A stretch of 64,000 bases of DNA from Sporolactobacillus pectinivorans (GCF_002802965.1 NZ_NXGA01000001.1:2068102-2132101); one strand, 5' to 3'; shown: positions 1-8,704, counted from the stretch's first letter. The notes: a model not told the origin generated them from the sequence alone. Made by a program: numbers and translations.

Positions 1-159
1 CGCTCCAATGATAATGAGCAAGATGAACAGGACGATGATTAAAGCAAATCCGCGACCAGCTCCAAATCCGCCGTAACCACCATAACCGCCATATCCATAG
101 CCGCCATACCCGCCCTGGCATCCACAAGATCCATCGTAAAAAGGTTGGTTATTAAACAA
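1..159 (-). CDS. YjcZ-type small spore protein, 3' end cut by window
   Basis: Runs off the left edge after 53 codons. TTG is the start because AAGGAGGTG lies six bases upstream and no ATG is placed as well. The N-terminal half is a Gly/Tyr-rich repeat ([10 protein letters not shown] type) with Cys-Gly-Cys near residue 12. It leads into the hydrophobic block [15 protein letters not shown], which defines YjcZ-family sporulation proteins. These are tiny, mother-cell-expressed proteins in Bacillus whose molecular role is poorly known; that is family knowledge. It is the longest of the paralogues in this window. The function beyond family membership is not visible. Confidence 0.8.
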   Translation of the reverse strand, partial: MFNNQPFYDGSCGCQGGYGGYGYGGYGGYGGFGAGRGFALIIVLFILLIIIGA

Positions 160-637
160 GGGTAACACCTCCTTTGTATTTAGAATCATTTAGGAGAAAG
201 ATAAACTGTGAGAAAGTGAATAAGATCATTTATTTTTTAGGGATACCCAGGTCCAAACGGAAGTAATCTTTCATCTCATCTTGGATGACTCTTCACCTCA
301 CAATGATCATTAATGATTGGACGTTTTATTCATATGCTAGTCGGACCAGTGAAGAGCTTGTCCTCGAAACAAATGGGCGAATAACTAATTAAAAAAAGGA
401 TCGGATCCAACTGAGCGATATCGATACACTATTTTTATCACAGGAGGTAATTATCGGGACAAAAATACTGAAATATTAACCTTCTTGTCGTACGAATTGT
501 CACTATAAGTGAAGGACATTTTATGAGCGCTTAACCGGCACTCTACTTTTAAACTCTGAATATGATTTTTAAAATCATTCGTTCATGCAGGAATATTCAT
601 CTCCCTGAAGAAATAAAATAAGGGAGAGGTGTTGTGA
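160..637. other. Intergenic tract with no recognisable gene
   Basis: 478 bases upstream of two divergent small genes. I see no ORF with a ribosome site and no strong terminator. The AT-rich composition matches the rest of the first 20 kb. Confidence 0.5.
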
Positions 638-982
638 ATGTTGGACATGATTGATATTCCAAGATTTAATTTTATTGAGCCCAGTCATGAAAAAGGTTCT
701 AAGAATGCTGAACACACTTATTTTGTCACTACGGATGTCAATGAGGCGGTTGAGCATTATCTCCAAAGGATCAGAGAAAATAAATTTATTTATATGACCA
801 TTAGCACAATAGGCGGAAATGTCTGTGTGGCTAAATCTCTTGGACTGAACAGTAATAAAACCGAAGCTAAAATCATTAGAGTGGATCAAAGTATAAATCG
901 AGAAGGCCGACAGTTTAAAACTTATACGGAAGAATTTATAAAAATAGTTGAGAAACGAATAGAAGCGCAAAAGGCGGGTTAA
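638..982 (+). CDS. Unrecognised 114-aa protein
   Basis: ATG start six bases after a GGGAGAGGTG ribosome site. The protein is soluble, without a signal peptide or membrane segment. It has an alternating beta/alpha pattern and a basic, lysine-rich end. I do not recognise the family. It converges on the 991-1446 gene with only eight bases between the stops. Ribosome site and codon use support a real gene; no function is assigned. Confidence 0.6.
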   Translation: MLDMIDIPRFNFIEPSHEKGSKNAEHTYFVTTDVNEAVEHYLQRIRENKFIYMTISTIGGNVCVAKSLGLNSNKTEAKIIRVDQSINREGRQFKTYTEEFIKIVEKRIEAQKAG

Positions 983-990
983 TAAATGAA

Positions 991-1446
991 TCATATAAAG
1001 TTTCCATTTTTCATTTCATCATTTACAAATTCATTATCAGGATCAAGATCTAATATCTTTTTTGCAAGCATTTTACCTTCTTCTCTGGATACTAACTCAT
1101 CAGGTTCAATACTTAAGTGCAGGAGATCAGCCAGATAATCAACATATTCTGGATCTTTTTCATCACTTAATTCAACCGCTTTCCTAGCGTGATATAGGGC
1201 TAAATTAGGCGCACCATCAAAATCATTTAAGTCGAATGAAAAAATACAATGAAGTATATGATGCAACGACGCGGTTTCACCATTTGCAAATAATTGCGTC
1301 ATCAAAGACACCCATGCCAAATTTTTTTTATCGGCATAGATAAATTCGACTAGGTCATTATATAAGTTTGATGCACGTAAATTTTTTGCATATTGTAAAG
1401 CTTTACTTAATTCGTGGCTTTTTAGTAATGTTCCTAACTTATTCAT
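991..1446 (-). CDS. TPR-like helical protein, unrecognised
   Basis: I prefer the second ATG, giving 151 aa, because GGATGG lies just upstream of it; an ATG at 1458 has weaker support. The protein is all helical and acidic, with helix pairs typical of tetratricopeptide-like solenoids (ALYHARKAVEL, GKMLAKKILDLDPDNEF). There is no signal peptide or catalytic motif. Small solenoid proteins of this size in accessory regions are often immunity or adaptor proteins, but nothing here proves that. Confidence 0.6.
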   Translation of the reverse strand: MNKLGTLLKSHELSKALQYAKNLRASNLYNDLVEFIYADKKNLAWVSLMTQLFANGETASLHHILHCIFSFDLNDFDGAPNLALYHARKAVELSDEKDPEYVDYLADLLHLSIEPDELVSREEGKMLAKKILDLDPDNEFVNDEMKNGNFI

Positions 1447-1756
1447 TTTTGAATCCATCCATTAGAAATGTAAATTCAAGACATTAAATTAAAAAATATT
1501 ATTCATTTGGATTTGTTATTTCGCTTAATAAATTTCAGTATACTTCATTTGTATTTTTGTTAGCAATCAAGATACACACTGTTGCAATGATTGCCGATTT
1601 ATAAAATTCAATACAAACGTTCGTTCTTGATTTCCCTGCCCCGTACGCAAGTATCTTCTTGGGAATGCGATCAGTATCTCGAAACTTATTAATCTGATTG
1701 AAACTCTGAAACTTCTTGGCACACATAGCGCTGAGGAGTTTTTGTTTTGCCCGTTT

Positions 1757-1965
1757 TCAGTGGCCAAAATAAATCACATACCGAATGTTCATTATTTTGC
1801 CGGTTTTTTGCCAGACATTTAAGACTTTATCGGTGTACTTTTCGACTTGACTTATCTCAAAGGTATGGGCTTAAATATTATCGGTAATCTCCATAGAACT
1901 ATGACCGGATTGCATTTCCCCTTTTCTTTTATGGATGGAAGCAACATGTCTTGACGAAGAGGGGT
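1757..1965 (-). pseudogene. Tyrosine recombinase (phage integrase) C-terminal remnant
   Basis: One minus-strand frame reads RHVASIHKRKGEMQSGHSS, then MEITDNI, a stop, then AHTFEISQVEKYTDKV. This matches the end of tyrosine recombinases: the R-x-x-H region, the GHSS-ITxTxxxYxH box and a trailing helix. The codon where the nucleophilic Tyr should stand (DNI-Y-AH) is TAA. The catalytic and N-terminal domains are missing, so it cannot be active. It marks an old integrated element in this region. The extent upstream of about 1930 is uncertain because the frame decays. Confidence 0.65.
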
Positions 1966-2088
1966 TCTACTTTTCGGGATAGAAGATCAGTACAAAGTTC
2001 ACCTGTATGAGCTTCTCGGAAAGCATGATTTAAAAGCCAAGCCGCATGATAGATGACAGGAGGGAGAAGAGATTTAATTGAATGCTCA

Positions 2089-2116
2089 AAAGAGCACCCG
2101 GTGCATGGTGCCCTCT
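2089..2116 (-). terminator. Hairpin terminator downstream of the YjcZ gene
   Basis: On the minus strand, AGAGGGCACC pairs with GGGTGCTCT and is followed by TTTGAG. Equivalent hairpins follow the other YjcZ copies. Confidence 0.6.
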
Positions 2117-2185
2117 CTAAAGGAGTGATCTAAAGGATTGGGCATCGTTGGGTATCGGTGGATTAACCTTAGGATGCGATAAACA

Positions 2186-2329
2186 TTAATAAACGAAAGT
2201 TGCGCCAATAATAATGAGCAAGATGAAGAGAACGATGATTAATGCAAATCCGTTACCAAATCCAAAACCGCCGTATCCACCGTATCCACCATATCCGCCT
2301 CCGTACGCAGCATTAACAGGATACCCCAT
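2186..2329 (-). CDS. YjcZ-type small spore protein, 47 aa
   Basis: ATG start after a GGGGGGTGTT ribosome site. Residues 8-25 are Gly/Tyr-rich ([12 protein letters not shown]). The rest is the YjcZ hydrophobic tail, [19 protein letters not shown], ending FVY. It forms its own transcription unit with a CATATAAT box upstream and a hairpin terminator downstream. It is closely similar in tail and flanks to the copies at 13,741 and 14,509. A role in the spore or mother cell is family knowledge, not shown here. Confidence 0.85.
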   Translation of the reverse strand: MGYPVNAAYGGGYGGYGGYGGFGFGNGFALIIVLFILLIIIGATFVY

Positions 2330-2360
2330 GAACAACACCCCCCCTTTCATGTGATAGTGC

Positions 2361-2368
2361 ATTATATG
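2361..2368 (-). promoter_or_regulatory. Mother-cell sigma -10-like box (CATATAAT)
   Basis: CATATAAT lies about 30 bases upstream of the YjcZ start, within a block conserved ahead of other copies. It differs by one base from the sigma-E -10 consensus CATACAAT. No convincing -35 is visible. The same box occurs at 13,008-13,015, 13,888-13,895, 14,647-14,654 and 16,554-16,561, and as CATAAAAT at 4,766-4,773. Confidence 0.45.
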
Positions 2369-2577
2369 AGCGGATAGACGGATGCGGAATGATTAAAATG
2401 CCTATTTGAGAAGATACGAAGGCAGAGGTCGGTGTAAAGAGGACAGAATTCTTGTGATAAATCCGGTGGTATCGCAGGTGGGATACCATTTGCTTTGATT
2501 TTAATAGGCACGGTAATACCGCGGTTTAGGAATATTTGAAAAAGAGTGATTTGTAAGTACGACCATAAAGCGGAAAA

Positions 2578-2763
2578 TTAGAACCATCCAAGATTGATAC
2601 TGATAATTTCAGACAGTAATCCCAGAAGAATTAAGCAGCCAATGATTATCATAAGAGTTCCAATTACTCGTTTTCTTTTGATTATAACAATGGTTCCACT
2701 TAGCAAAAACGCAACACCGGGTGCAATGATTGAGAACAAAATTGCATAACCAATGATTTGCAT
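2578..2763 (-). CDS. Two-helix small membrane protein, 61 aa
   Basis: The start is the ATG after AAAGGAGATTCAACC; a longer upstream frame lacks a ribosome site and crosses a hairpin. Two hydrophobic helices (about residues 3-24 and 34-55) are separated by a basic IKRKR loop, so both ends probably face the same side. I do not recognise the family. A terminator-like hairpin sits directly before its ribosome site, which could attenuate it. Confidence 0.6.
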   Translation of the reverse strand: MQIIGYAILFSIIAPGVAFLLSGTIVIIKRKRVIGTLMIIIGCLILLGLLSEIISINLGWF

Positions 2764-2782
2764 GGTTGAATCTCCTTTGCAT

Positions 2783-2807
2783 AAAAAAAGCTCGGATCCC
2801 TCCGAGC
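2783..2807 (-). terminator. Intrinsic terminator or leader attenuator
   Basis: GCTCGG-AGGGAT-CCGAGC followed by seven T on the minus strand, ending about 14 bases before the ribosome site of the 2,578-2,763 gene. No minus-strand gene lies close upstream that would need a terminator here, so an attenuator is possible. Confidence 0.55.
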
Positions 2808-3069
2808 GCTCTCGATAAGAATATTTTACCATACAGGGGGATTCCGGTGCACATTGAAAAAAACGATCCCGGTTAATCCTCAAAATATGAAAGCAGAGAT
2901 AGATGCTATGGAAAATACAATTTTTATTTTATTAATGGACAAACCTTGAAGTATCCAATGCAAGAATGTGGGACAATAGAGTTATCATTTCAGAAATATA
3001 AACTAGGACGTTCAACTTATAAAATTATAGCGGATCAACAATCGCTTAATTGGGTGAGGGGATAAAACA

Positions 3070-3474
3070 ATGAACATGATTGATCCAATATCTCTGAAAT
3101 TGTCAAATTATTTGATTAACAAAAGAAAGAGATTAATAGCTAATCGTAAGTATGCTGAAGGCTCCGAAAAACATTCAGATGGATATTATCTTGTTTCGAT
3201 CAACGACTTAAAAAAAATATTACCTCATCACTCAGTAAGTAGTGTTATTTCAGATATAAAATTTCTGTTAAAAGATGGATATATTGAGCAGAATTATGGG
3301 GAGTTAAATGATTTTACGGTATTGTTGACCAATCCTGATAAAAAAGTATTTGAGATTTCAAGCAAGGGGTGGTCATCTATACGTATTTTCTATTTTCATT
3401 TAATCAGTTTGATTGCACTGTCTATGATTCCGATTTGTTTGATTGTTCTACTCGTAATGCTGTATTTTAAGTGA
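3070..3474 (+). CDS. Winged-helix-like protein with C-terminal membrane anchor
   Basis: 134 aa, ATG after GGTGAGGGG. Residues about 35-100 look like a winged helix (SVSSVISDIKFLLKDGYIEQ followed by a beta hairpin). Residues about 105-132 form one long hydrophobic helix. A DNA-binding-like domain tethered to the membrane would fit a signalling role, but no family is recognised. It is monocistronic, with spacers on both sides. Confidence 0.6.
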   Translation: MNMIDPISLKLSNYLINKRKRLIANRKYAEGSEKHSDGYYLVSINDLKKILPHHSVSSVISDIKFLLKDGYIEQNYGELNDFTVLLTNPDKKVFEISSKGWSSIRIFYFHLISLIALSMIPICLIVLLVMLYFK

Positions 3475-3812
3475 TTGAAAATAAAATTCCCATGAAACTT
3501 AATTGAATATCAATAGGGTTGCCTTGCAAAAGGAAGAAAAAAGTCTTCCCGCATGACCCGTTGATGTTCCTGATCGCTGTACAATTGAACGCCCCATGGC
3601 CAAGAATTTTGGCGGGAATTGCCCGGAACTCCTGAAGACCGCTTCGACAAAAACGCTCAGAAATCCTGTCTAATCAACCATTTTATATGTTCAGCAAGCC
3701 CTATACCTATATAGGGCTTGCTGAATCCATTTTAGTATTTAAACACTTGGATAATTACATTATTGAATGGGAATAACAATATAAGTAAATCAAAACGAAA
3801 AAGGATGATACT
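3475..3812. other. Spacer with a long inverted repeat
   Basis: No ORF with a ribosome site is seen. Bases 3,560-3,680 are more GC-rich than their surroundings and read without long interruption in parts of two frames, which may be an eroded gene, but no family is recognisable. The inverted repeat at 3,693-3,722 is listed separately. Confidence 0.45.
3693..3722. repeat. 13-bp perfect inverted repeat with 4-base loop
   Basis: AGCAAGCCCTATA and its exact complement flank CCTA. No T-run follows on either strand, so it is a poor intrinsic terminator. It could be a structured RNA end, an operator or the end of a lost element. Confidence 0.55.
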
Positions 3813-4319
3813 GTGATTTACATATATAATGATTTTGGCGGGACGCATACTACAGCATTAGCTGCAGCTTATCATCTAAAAAAGATATCTACAGATCATA
3901 AGTTAACTAGAGAAGAAATTTTATCTGTTCCTTACTTTAATCAGTTAAATAGTTCTGATATGGGTAAAATTGTTTTTCATGGAGTGGATGATGATGGAAA
4001 TTCAGTTTATACGGTTGGACGTGGTGCCTCTAAACACATGCTTCCGGCTTTAAAAAATTTAAGTTTATTGTTACAAGAGAAATATGAAGGCCATCAAAAA
4101 ATTATTTATTCCAACACATCACCAACTGTTCCAGTTGCTATGACGATAGGCGGATTATTTTCCAGATGGCTAAAAATCGATTTTATTGGAGTACCGCTGT
4201 TAGTATTTGGAGCGAAACAATGTTATCAGGATATCATTCGACTTGTAGAGCACACTAAAGATACAGGAAAAATTACTAAGGAAAAAGTAACAGTATTAAA
4301 AAATAAATCATTTAAGTAA
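3813..4319 (+). CDS. DUF3189 family protein
   Basis: 168 aa from a GTG start, with GGAT of AAAGGATGATACT as a weak ribosome site. The opening IYIYNDFGGTHTTALAAAYHLKK, and later KIVFHGVDDDGNSVYTVGRG, are hallmark stretches of DUF3189 proteins of spore-forming Firmicutes. The family has no established biochemical role. No signal peptide; the tail is basic. Length fits the family. It stands alone between long spacers. Confidence 0.8.
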   Translation: MIYIYNDFGGTHTTALAAAYHLKKISTDHKLTREEILSVPYFNQLNSSDMGKIVFHGVDDDGNSVYTVGRGASKHMLPALKNLSLLLQEKYEGHQKIIYSNTSPTVPVAMTIGGLFSRWLKIDFIGVPLLVFGAKQCYQDIIRLVEHTKDTGKITKEKVTVLKNKSFK

Positions 4320-4569
4320 TTGTAATCACTTTCAGTTGGTGCTTTTTCTTTTGCTTCAAAACGAACAATCTGCCAGTAGGAGGTGAGGTATCATGAGTAG
4401 ATGACAACAAGGATAAAAAGGCTGCCAGGATTATCAAAATGGCATGAAGTACAAGGATATTGCCGATAAATAGATTTTGTTTCTAGTCATGTAGACTAGT
4501 TACTGGCTTCCTTTTTCTTTTTAGTGCAGTAAAATGAATTGCTGAAGATATTTCTTGAAAATTAAAAGA

Positions 4570-4592
4570 AGGGCACCGAGGCAAGGTACCCT
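4570..4592 (-). terminator. Hairpin terminator downstream of a YjcZ-like gene
   Basis: On the minus strand AGGGTACC pairs with GGTGCCCT, followed by TCTTTT. Confidence 0.6.
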
Positions 4593-4636
4593 CTGAAAGA
4601 GGAAGTTTGATGAGCATCGATGGGTGCGGCATTTTT

Positions 4637-4735
4637 TTAATAAACGACAGTAGTTCCAACAATAATTAGCAGAATGAACAGCACAACGATTAAGACAAAG
4701 GTACTGCCGCCACTGTATCCACCATCATATCCCAA
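4637..4735 (-). CDS. Minimal YjcZ-like protein, 32 aa
   Basis: TTG start seven bases after AAGGAGGTG. The Gly/Tyr head is reduced to about 10 residues (GYDGGYSGGS) before the tail [18 protein letters not shown]. Despite its size the ribosome site, upstream CATAAAAT box and downstream hairpin are all kept. It is the most divergent intact copy in the window. Confidence 0.7.
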   Translation of the reverse strand: MGYDGGYSGGSTFVLIVVLFILLIIVGTTVVY

Positions 4736-5040
4736 GAGAAGCACCTCCTTGTCATGTGATACTGCATTTTATGATTTGACAAGTAAGCGTGAAAGGGACA
4801 AATAAAGGAATGAAAATGACTGTTTCGGAAGAAAAACTAAGCTGTTTGGAAAGTGCGTAAATACGGTGTCTCTTTTTTGAGGATGTTGGTTTGGACGAAC
4901 ATGCCTCATAGCAACAGGGCTTTTGATATCCTTTTATTTGATAAAAGGATGCGTGACGTGAACTGATGGCGAGTTTGACCAAGCGCTCTAGTACTAGATT
5001 CTGAATGAAACGATTCAGCCTACTGCAAGGCGATAATAAT

Positions 5041-5472
5041 ATGGCCGGATCATTGACGGAAAAGAACCCAAGTGAAACAATATATGGCACATTTCGATAC
5101 ATATTAATCGAAAAGGCCTGCTCTATAAAGCCTAAATTGTCTTTTCTTTGCGAAGAAGGGTATAAAATTAATGCTTTGGAATCATTAATTCATTCTAAAA
5201 ATTGGCGATACACATATGAGGAGATGATTGATTTGTCAATAGACAATTCTAATAATGGGTTGAAAGAAATCGTTTCTCTATTGAATACTGAAAATAAACC
5301 GCTACAATCAGACGAGATCGCTCATAAGCTGAATAAGGATACCAAACAGGTATTAAGAATACTGTGGAATCGAACCTGCCAAGGGGTAGTCAAAATAGTC
5401 GTCACGAAGAATAAAAATAATTATATTTGTCGGCCCAGCTATGAACTTGAAAAAAGAGTTAGCCAGCAGTAA
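5041..5472 (+). CDS. Unrecognised protein with possible winged helix, 143 aa
   Basis: ATG at 5,041 is preferred because AAGGCG lies about ten bases upstream; an ATG at 5,005 has no ribosome site. Residues about 80-135 (LQSDEIAHKLNKDTKQVLRILWNRTCQGVVKIVV) fit a winged-helix fold: two helices and a hairpin. There is no catalytic motif and no membrane segment. A terminator follows within 25 bases. Confidence 0.55.
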   Translation: MAGSLTEKNPSETIYGTFRYILIEKACSIKPKLSFLCEEGYKINALESLIHSKNWRYTYEEMIDLSIDNSNNGLKEIVSLLNTENKPLQSDEIAHKLNKDTKQVLRILWNRTCQGVVKIVVTKNKNNYICRPSYELEKRVSQQ

Positions 5473-5494
5473 AAAATTTTTAACTGAACAAGAG

Positions 5495-5526
5495 AAGAGC
5501 ACAGAGCATCCGAGCGGGTGCTCTTT
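5495..5526 (+). terminator. Intrinsic terminator
   Basis: AAGAGCAC pairs with GTGCTCTT, with an inner GAGCATCC/GGGTGCTC alternative, then TTATCTTA. Confidence 0.6.
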
Positions 5527-5589
5527 ATCTTACTGATTATCTTGACGAGACGATGAGGCAGCTTAAAGCCCCTTAGCAATAAATATTGA

Positions 5590-5715
5590 CTACACGATAA
5601 AAGCAACAACAATAATTACAACAAGAAACATGCATCCGGGTTTTCCGATAAAGGTACGATCAAATAAGTCAGTCTGTTCATTTTTATTATTGCTGTTATG
5701 GTTTTCTGTGCTCAT
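5590..5715 (-). CDS. Tail-anchored 41-aa protein
   Basis: Asn/Glu-rich polar head (residues 1-24) followed by a hydrophobic C-terminus, MFLVVIIVVAFIV. The layout resembles the YjcZ-like micro-proteins but lacks the Gly/Tyr head. The ribosome site is weak (GTGATTAG), so it may be poorly expressed or a relic. Confidence 0.4.
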   Translation of the reverse strand: MSTENHNSNNKNEQTDLFDRTFIGKPGCMFLVVIIVVAFIV

Positions 5716-5772
5716 CTAATCACAATTCATTGTATAATGAGAATTAATCATCTAACATCTAGCAATTAACCT

Positions 5773-5964
5773 TTATTGTATTGAATGAATCGCTTGGTTG
5801 TCTAGCTGTTGAGCTAAGTGTTTAGCATTTTTCTTGATCAGTGACGCTATTAAGATGGTCATACGGTCATACGCTAGTGGAGAAGTATTGTAAATTAATG
5901 TTACAAGATCAAAATGAGTTTTCGCTCGGGTTTCAGTCCGGAAAGGAGTATTGTTCAGCTTCAT
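5773..5964 (-). CDS. Unrecognised 63-aa protein overlapping the gene before it
   Basis: Its ATG overlaps the stop of the 5,961-6,137 gene in an ATGA arrangement, so it would be translated by coupling; it has no ribosome site of its own. The C-terminal half is amphipathic helix. Support is the overlap rather than homology. Confidence 0.4.
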   Translation of the reverse strand: MKLNNTPFRTETRAKTHFDLVTLIYNTSPLAYDRMTILIASLIKKNAKHLAQQLDNQAIHSIQ

Positions 5965-6137
5965 TCCGCTCTATTTTTTTTATTGTTGTGATTGTATAGG
6001 GCATCCATTATAAAAATAAGGATTAGGAGCGGAACAGCTATAAAATGGTATTTATAAGGGGTGAAGAACAAAATTAATCCTGCAACAATACAAAATAACA
6101 AAAGCATCAAAAAATGTTTTTGTTTTCTGCTAATCAA
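5961..6137 (-). CDS. Two-helix small membrane protein, 58 aa
   Basis: TTG is chosen because GGAGGAG lies eight bases upstream; a GTG nine bases earlier sits directly on the ribosome site. Two hydrophobic helices (HFLMLLLFCIVAGLILFF and FIAVPLLILIFIMDAL) are followed by a short basic tail. Same layout as the 13,202-13,435 protein, though clear homology is not evident. Confidence 0.6.
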   Translation of the reverse strand: MISRKQKHFLMLLLFCIVAGLILFFTPYKYHFIAVPLLILIFIMDALYNHNNKKNRAE

Positions 6138-6416
6138 TGTGATCACTCCTCCTTTTTAAAGGGTTCGGATTTTCCAAGCCATAACGATAGGTTAATTTTA
6201 CCACATTTGAATCCAATGCGATTTAGAGAAGTGAAGATAGGTAGATCCGTACTCAATGTCATTAAAAGGATAAAGAAAAGCAGGAAGAGAAGTTACTCAC
6301 AGAATGTATATTGGAAATCGGAAGGGCATTGAATTCTTCCTCACGGATCTAACGAGTAAAAATTATAAATGTGAAGGCCTTAAATGCCATCTTGATTTAG
6401 AAGGAAGTTATGAATT

Positions 6417-6746
6417 TTGACAATGATAAAAGCGTGTTTCATTTTTTTCTTATCAGGGTGTGCTGAAATCGGTGGTGGATATCTTATTTGGCAATGGCTG
6501 CGTGAAGGACGTTCCGGGTGGTTTGGCCTGATAGGAGGTTTCGTACTATTTGTATATGGCATTATTGCAACATGGCAAGTATTTCCAAATTTTGGAAAAG
6601 TATATGCCGCATATGGCGGAGTATTTATTGTCATGAGCATTCTTTGGGGCTGGTTTATCGACAAAAAGGCTCCGGATATAAATGAACTTGTAGGTGGGTT
6701 AATTTGCCTTGTAGGCGTCAGTATTATTGTGTCGTCAAGAGGTTAA
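6417..6746 (+). CDS. YnfA/UPF0060 family membrane protein
   Basis: 109 aa from TTG (AAGGAAG nine bases upstream); an ATG two codons later is possible. Four hydrophobic helices and the family signatures GCAEIGGGYLIWQWLREG and GKVYAAYGGVFIVMSILWGW identify UPF0060. These are small inner-membrane proteins of the drug/metabolite transporter type, with no firmly assigned substrate. A weak CACC/GGTG hairpin with T-run follows at about 6,783. Confidence 0.85.
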   Translation: MTMIKACFIFFLSGCAEIGGGYLIWQWLREGRSGWFGLIGGFVLFVYGIIATWQVFPNFGKVYAAYGGVFIVMSILWGWFIDKKAPDINELVGGLICLVGVSIIVSSRG

Positions 6747-6870
6747 TGAATGAAGCATACAATTTAATTACATTTTGGGCACCCGTAAGGTGGTTTTATT
6801 TTTGAATCATGCAGGAAAATGTCTCTATTTGGAGAATGGTAAGGTAATCTGAGGATGGGGATGTTGACTT

Positions 6871-7107
6871 ATGGATGAAAAGAGCGTTGAGCTTTTAAAG
6901 GAAATAATAAATAAGGCAATGGGTGGCCTTCCGGTACATGATATAAACGGATCTAAAAACTTCGATAAAATGGTGTTACTAAACAAAGCAGGTTTCAAAT
7001 ATAATTACAAGGAAAAGACTTTCCAACGGGGAGACATCATCTTAACATTGACAGAAATAGGACTTTCGATATTTCCTAAAATTGTTGATATAGCACTGGA
7101 TAAATAA
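6871..7107 (+). CDS. Unrecognised 78-aa protein
   Basis: ATG after GGGGATGTTGACTT. Soluble and lysine-rich; a predicted helix is followed by beta strands. A hairpin with T-run follows at 7,120-7,146. No family recognised. Confidence 0.5.
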   Translation: MDEKSVELLKEIINKAMGGLPVHDINGSKNFDKMVLLNKAGFKYNYKEKTFQRGDIILTLTEIGLSIFPKIVDIALDK

Positions 7108-7119
7108 ATTTGAGTTACT

Positions 7120-7146
7120 GGCACCCTTTGGGGCGCTTTTATTTTT
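7120..7146 (+). terminator. Probable intrinsic terminator
   Basis: GGCACCC-TTT-GGGGCGC followed by TTTTATTTTT. The stem has one mismatch. Confidence 0.45.
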
Positions 7147-7409
7147 CCTAAATGGAGGTTGGGTGAAATGTAAAGCCACGGTCAAGAGATCCAAAACGTT
7201 ATGAAACAAACAGTGTTTTGCCGAAAAGTAAAGATAAATTAAAATTAATCGACCTCGCAAAATAAATGACTGTCACATCCAGCATCATTCGGCAAGATAA
7301 ATGGGATCACAGACTAAAAGAAAGCAGTCCTATTCATTTGTATTGTAAAAAAAAGTAAGCTCACGACAGTGTTCGACAAAGATTTCAAAATATTAGTTGT
7401 ATTATAGAG

Positions 7410-8530
7410 ATGGGAAGAAAGGAGGAAGTTAATACGAAAATTTCGTCGATTCAGGTTGCAGATAAAATGAATGAATGGTATAGGGCCATTCAAAACTATG
7501 AGGTAGAAAAATCTCATCAACTACAAAGGGAGATTAAACAACTTCTCAACCATATGGAAGAAGATCAAACGGTGCTATTGTATTATTCTTTACTTGATTT
7601 TCGCATGCGACTGAACGATGAGAATCCGGAACAAAAAGAAAAAGCGACGAAAACCTTGAAATCTATCGATAATAATGAAGAACAGTTAACTGGAATTTTG
7701 AACTACTATTATTGGTTTTTTAAAGGTATGTATGAGTTTAAAGGACATAATTACTCTGCCGCTATTTCAAGCTATAAAGTTGCGGAAAAAAGAGTGGAAG
7801 AACTGAACGATGATATTGAAAAGGCAGAATACTATCACATCTATATTATGAATTAAAATATACCAGCCTGTCAATCAACTTTGCTGAGTCTGCAATTGCG
7901 ATATACCAGTGCCATCCTGAATATTTACTAAATCGTTTTTTTTGCAAAAATATTATAGCTCTTAATTTATTGGATAATTACGAATTTGATAAGGCAATGA
8001 ATGCCTTTTTGGAAGCAAGTGATCTAGCAAAAAGCTCCAATGATCAAAGGCTTAAAGCCATTGTTAATATTAATATCGGTATTGGGTATATGAAACAGGA
8101 ACTTTTTGACCGAGCAGAACTTTATTTCCAAAAATCATTAGCATTATTTTTACAGTTAAATGACCACTATACGCCGAAGGCATTTTTCAATCTCTTCGAG
8201 TCGTATGTCAAACTTGGAAAAGAGAAGTTGGCAGAATCAATCTATAAAAAAGGAATAGAAAATGCTATGTTTTGGGGTGACAATGAGTTCATAGCAAAGA
8301 TTAATCTTGTGCGAGAACTTATGCCTGATCGGGGACATAAGGAGAATATTGATAGGGCGTTTTTCAATTTACAGCGTTTGAATTTGTATCCTGATATTGA
8401 ATCTTATTCAATTGATTTTGCCCGCTATTTTACGCGGAAAGGAAATTTGAAAATAGCTAACCACTATTATGAATTAAATATATTGGCAAATTTCTTACTC
8501 TTTTATCGTCAACAAACCCAATTAAATTAG
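7410..8530 (+). pseudogene. Rap-family response-regulator phosphatase, frameshifted
   Basis: The two reading frames join into about 373 aa, the normal length of Rap proteins, which dephosphorylate Spo0F or block ComA and are inhibited by Phr peptides. The first part has the Rap N-terminal helix bundle (NEWYRAIQNYEVEKS, EEDQTVLLYYSLLDFRMRL). The second carries TPR units (AIVNINIGIGYMKQELFDRA, YFQKSLALFLQL). One missing base near 7,845 shifts the frame: restoring a T gives HIYYYELKYTSLSINF. The codon eight bases after GGAGG is ACG (7,434-7,436), where the start is expected; the upstream ATG at 7,410 has no ribosome site. No phr-like gene follows. Probably inactive. Confidence 0.8.
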
Positions 8531-8676
8531 CAGACAGAGGAATCGGAGGAAACAGTGTTCCTGCCACTCTAAATGTTTAAGTACTGATTGAAGTGAATTA
8601 ACTCATTAAATCATGCTTGTGCGGACGCTGGAATTTGACCGAGTTGGAGTAATTAGGAAAGCAAGACTGATTAACT

Positions 8677-8704
8677 GAGCACCCGATTAGTGCTCTATTT
8701 TTTA
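8677..8704 (+). terminator. Intrinsic terminator
   Basis: GAGCAC-CCGATTA-GTGCTC then TATTTTTT, about 150 bases after the rap pseudogene. Confidence 0.65.

Noticed and set aside
575..994. 139-aa minus-strand frame opposite the 638-982 gene
   Set aside because: No ribosome site; it is antisense to a gene that has one and reads as low-quality Phe/Ser/Ile-rich sequence.
1535..1767. Two overlapping minus-strand frames beside the integrase remnant
   Set aside because: Neither has a ribosome site or a recognisable motif; probably chance frames in decayed DNA.
4391..4469. Strong GGAGGTGAGG site followed by ATG AGT then a stop
   Set aside because: Only two codons before the stop; a second ATG gives 22 codons of basic sequence in another frame. 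Probably a dead micro-gene, not annotated.
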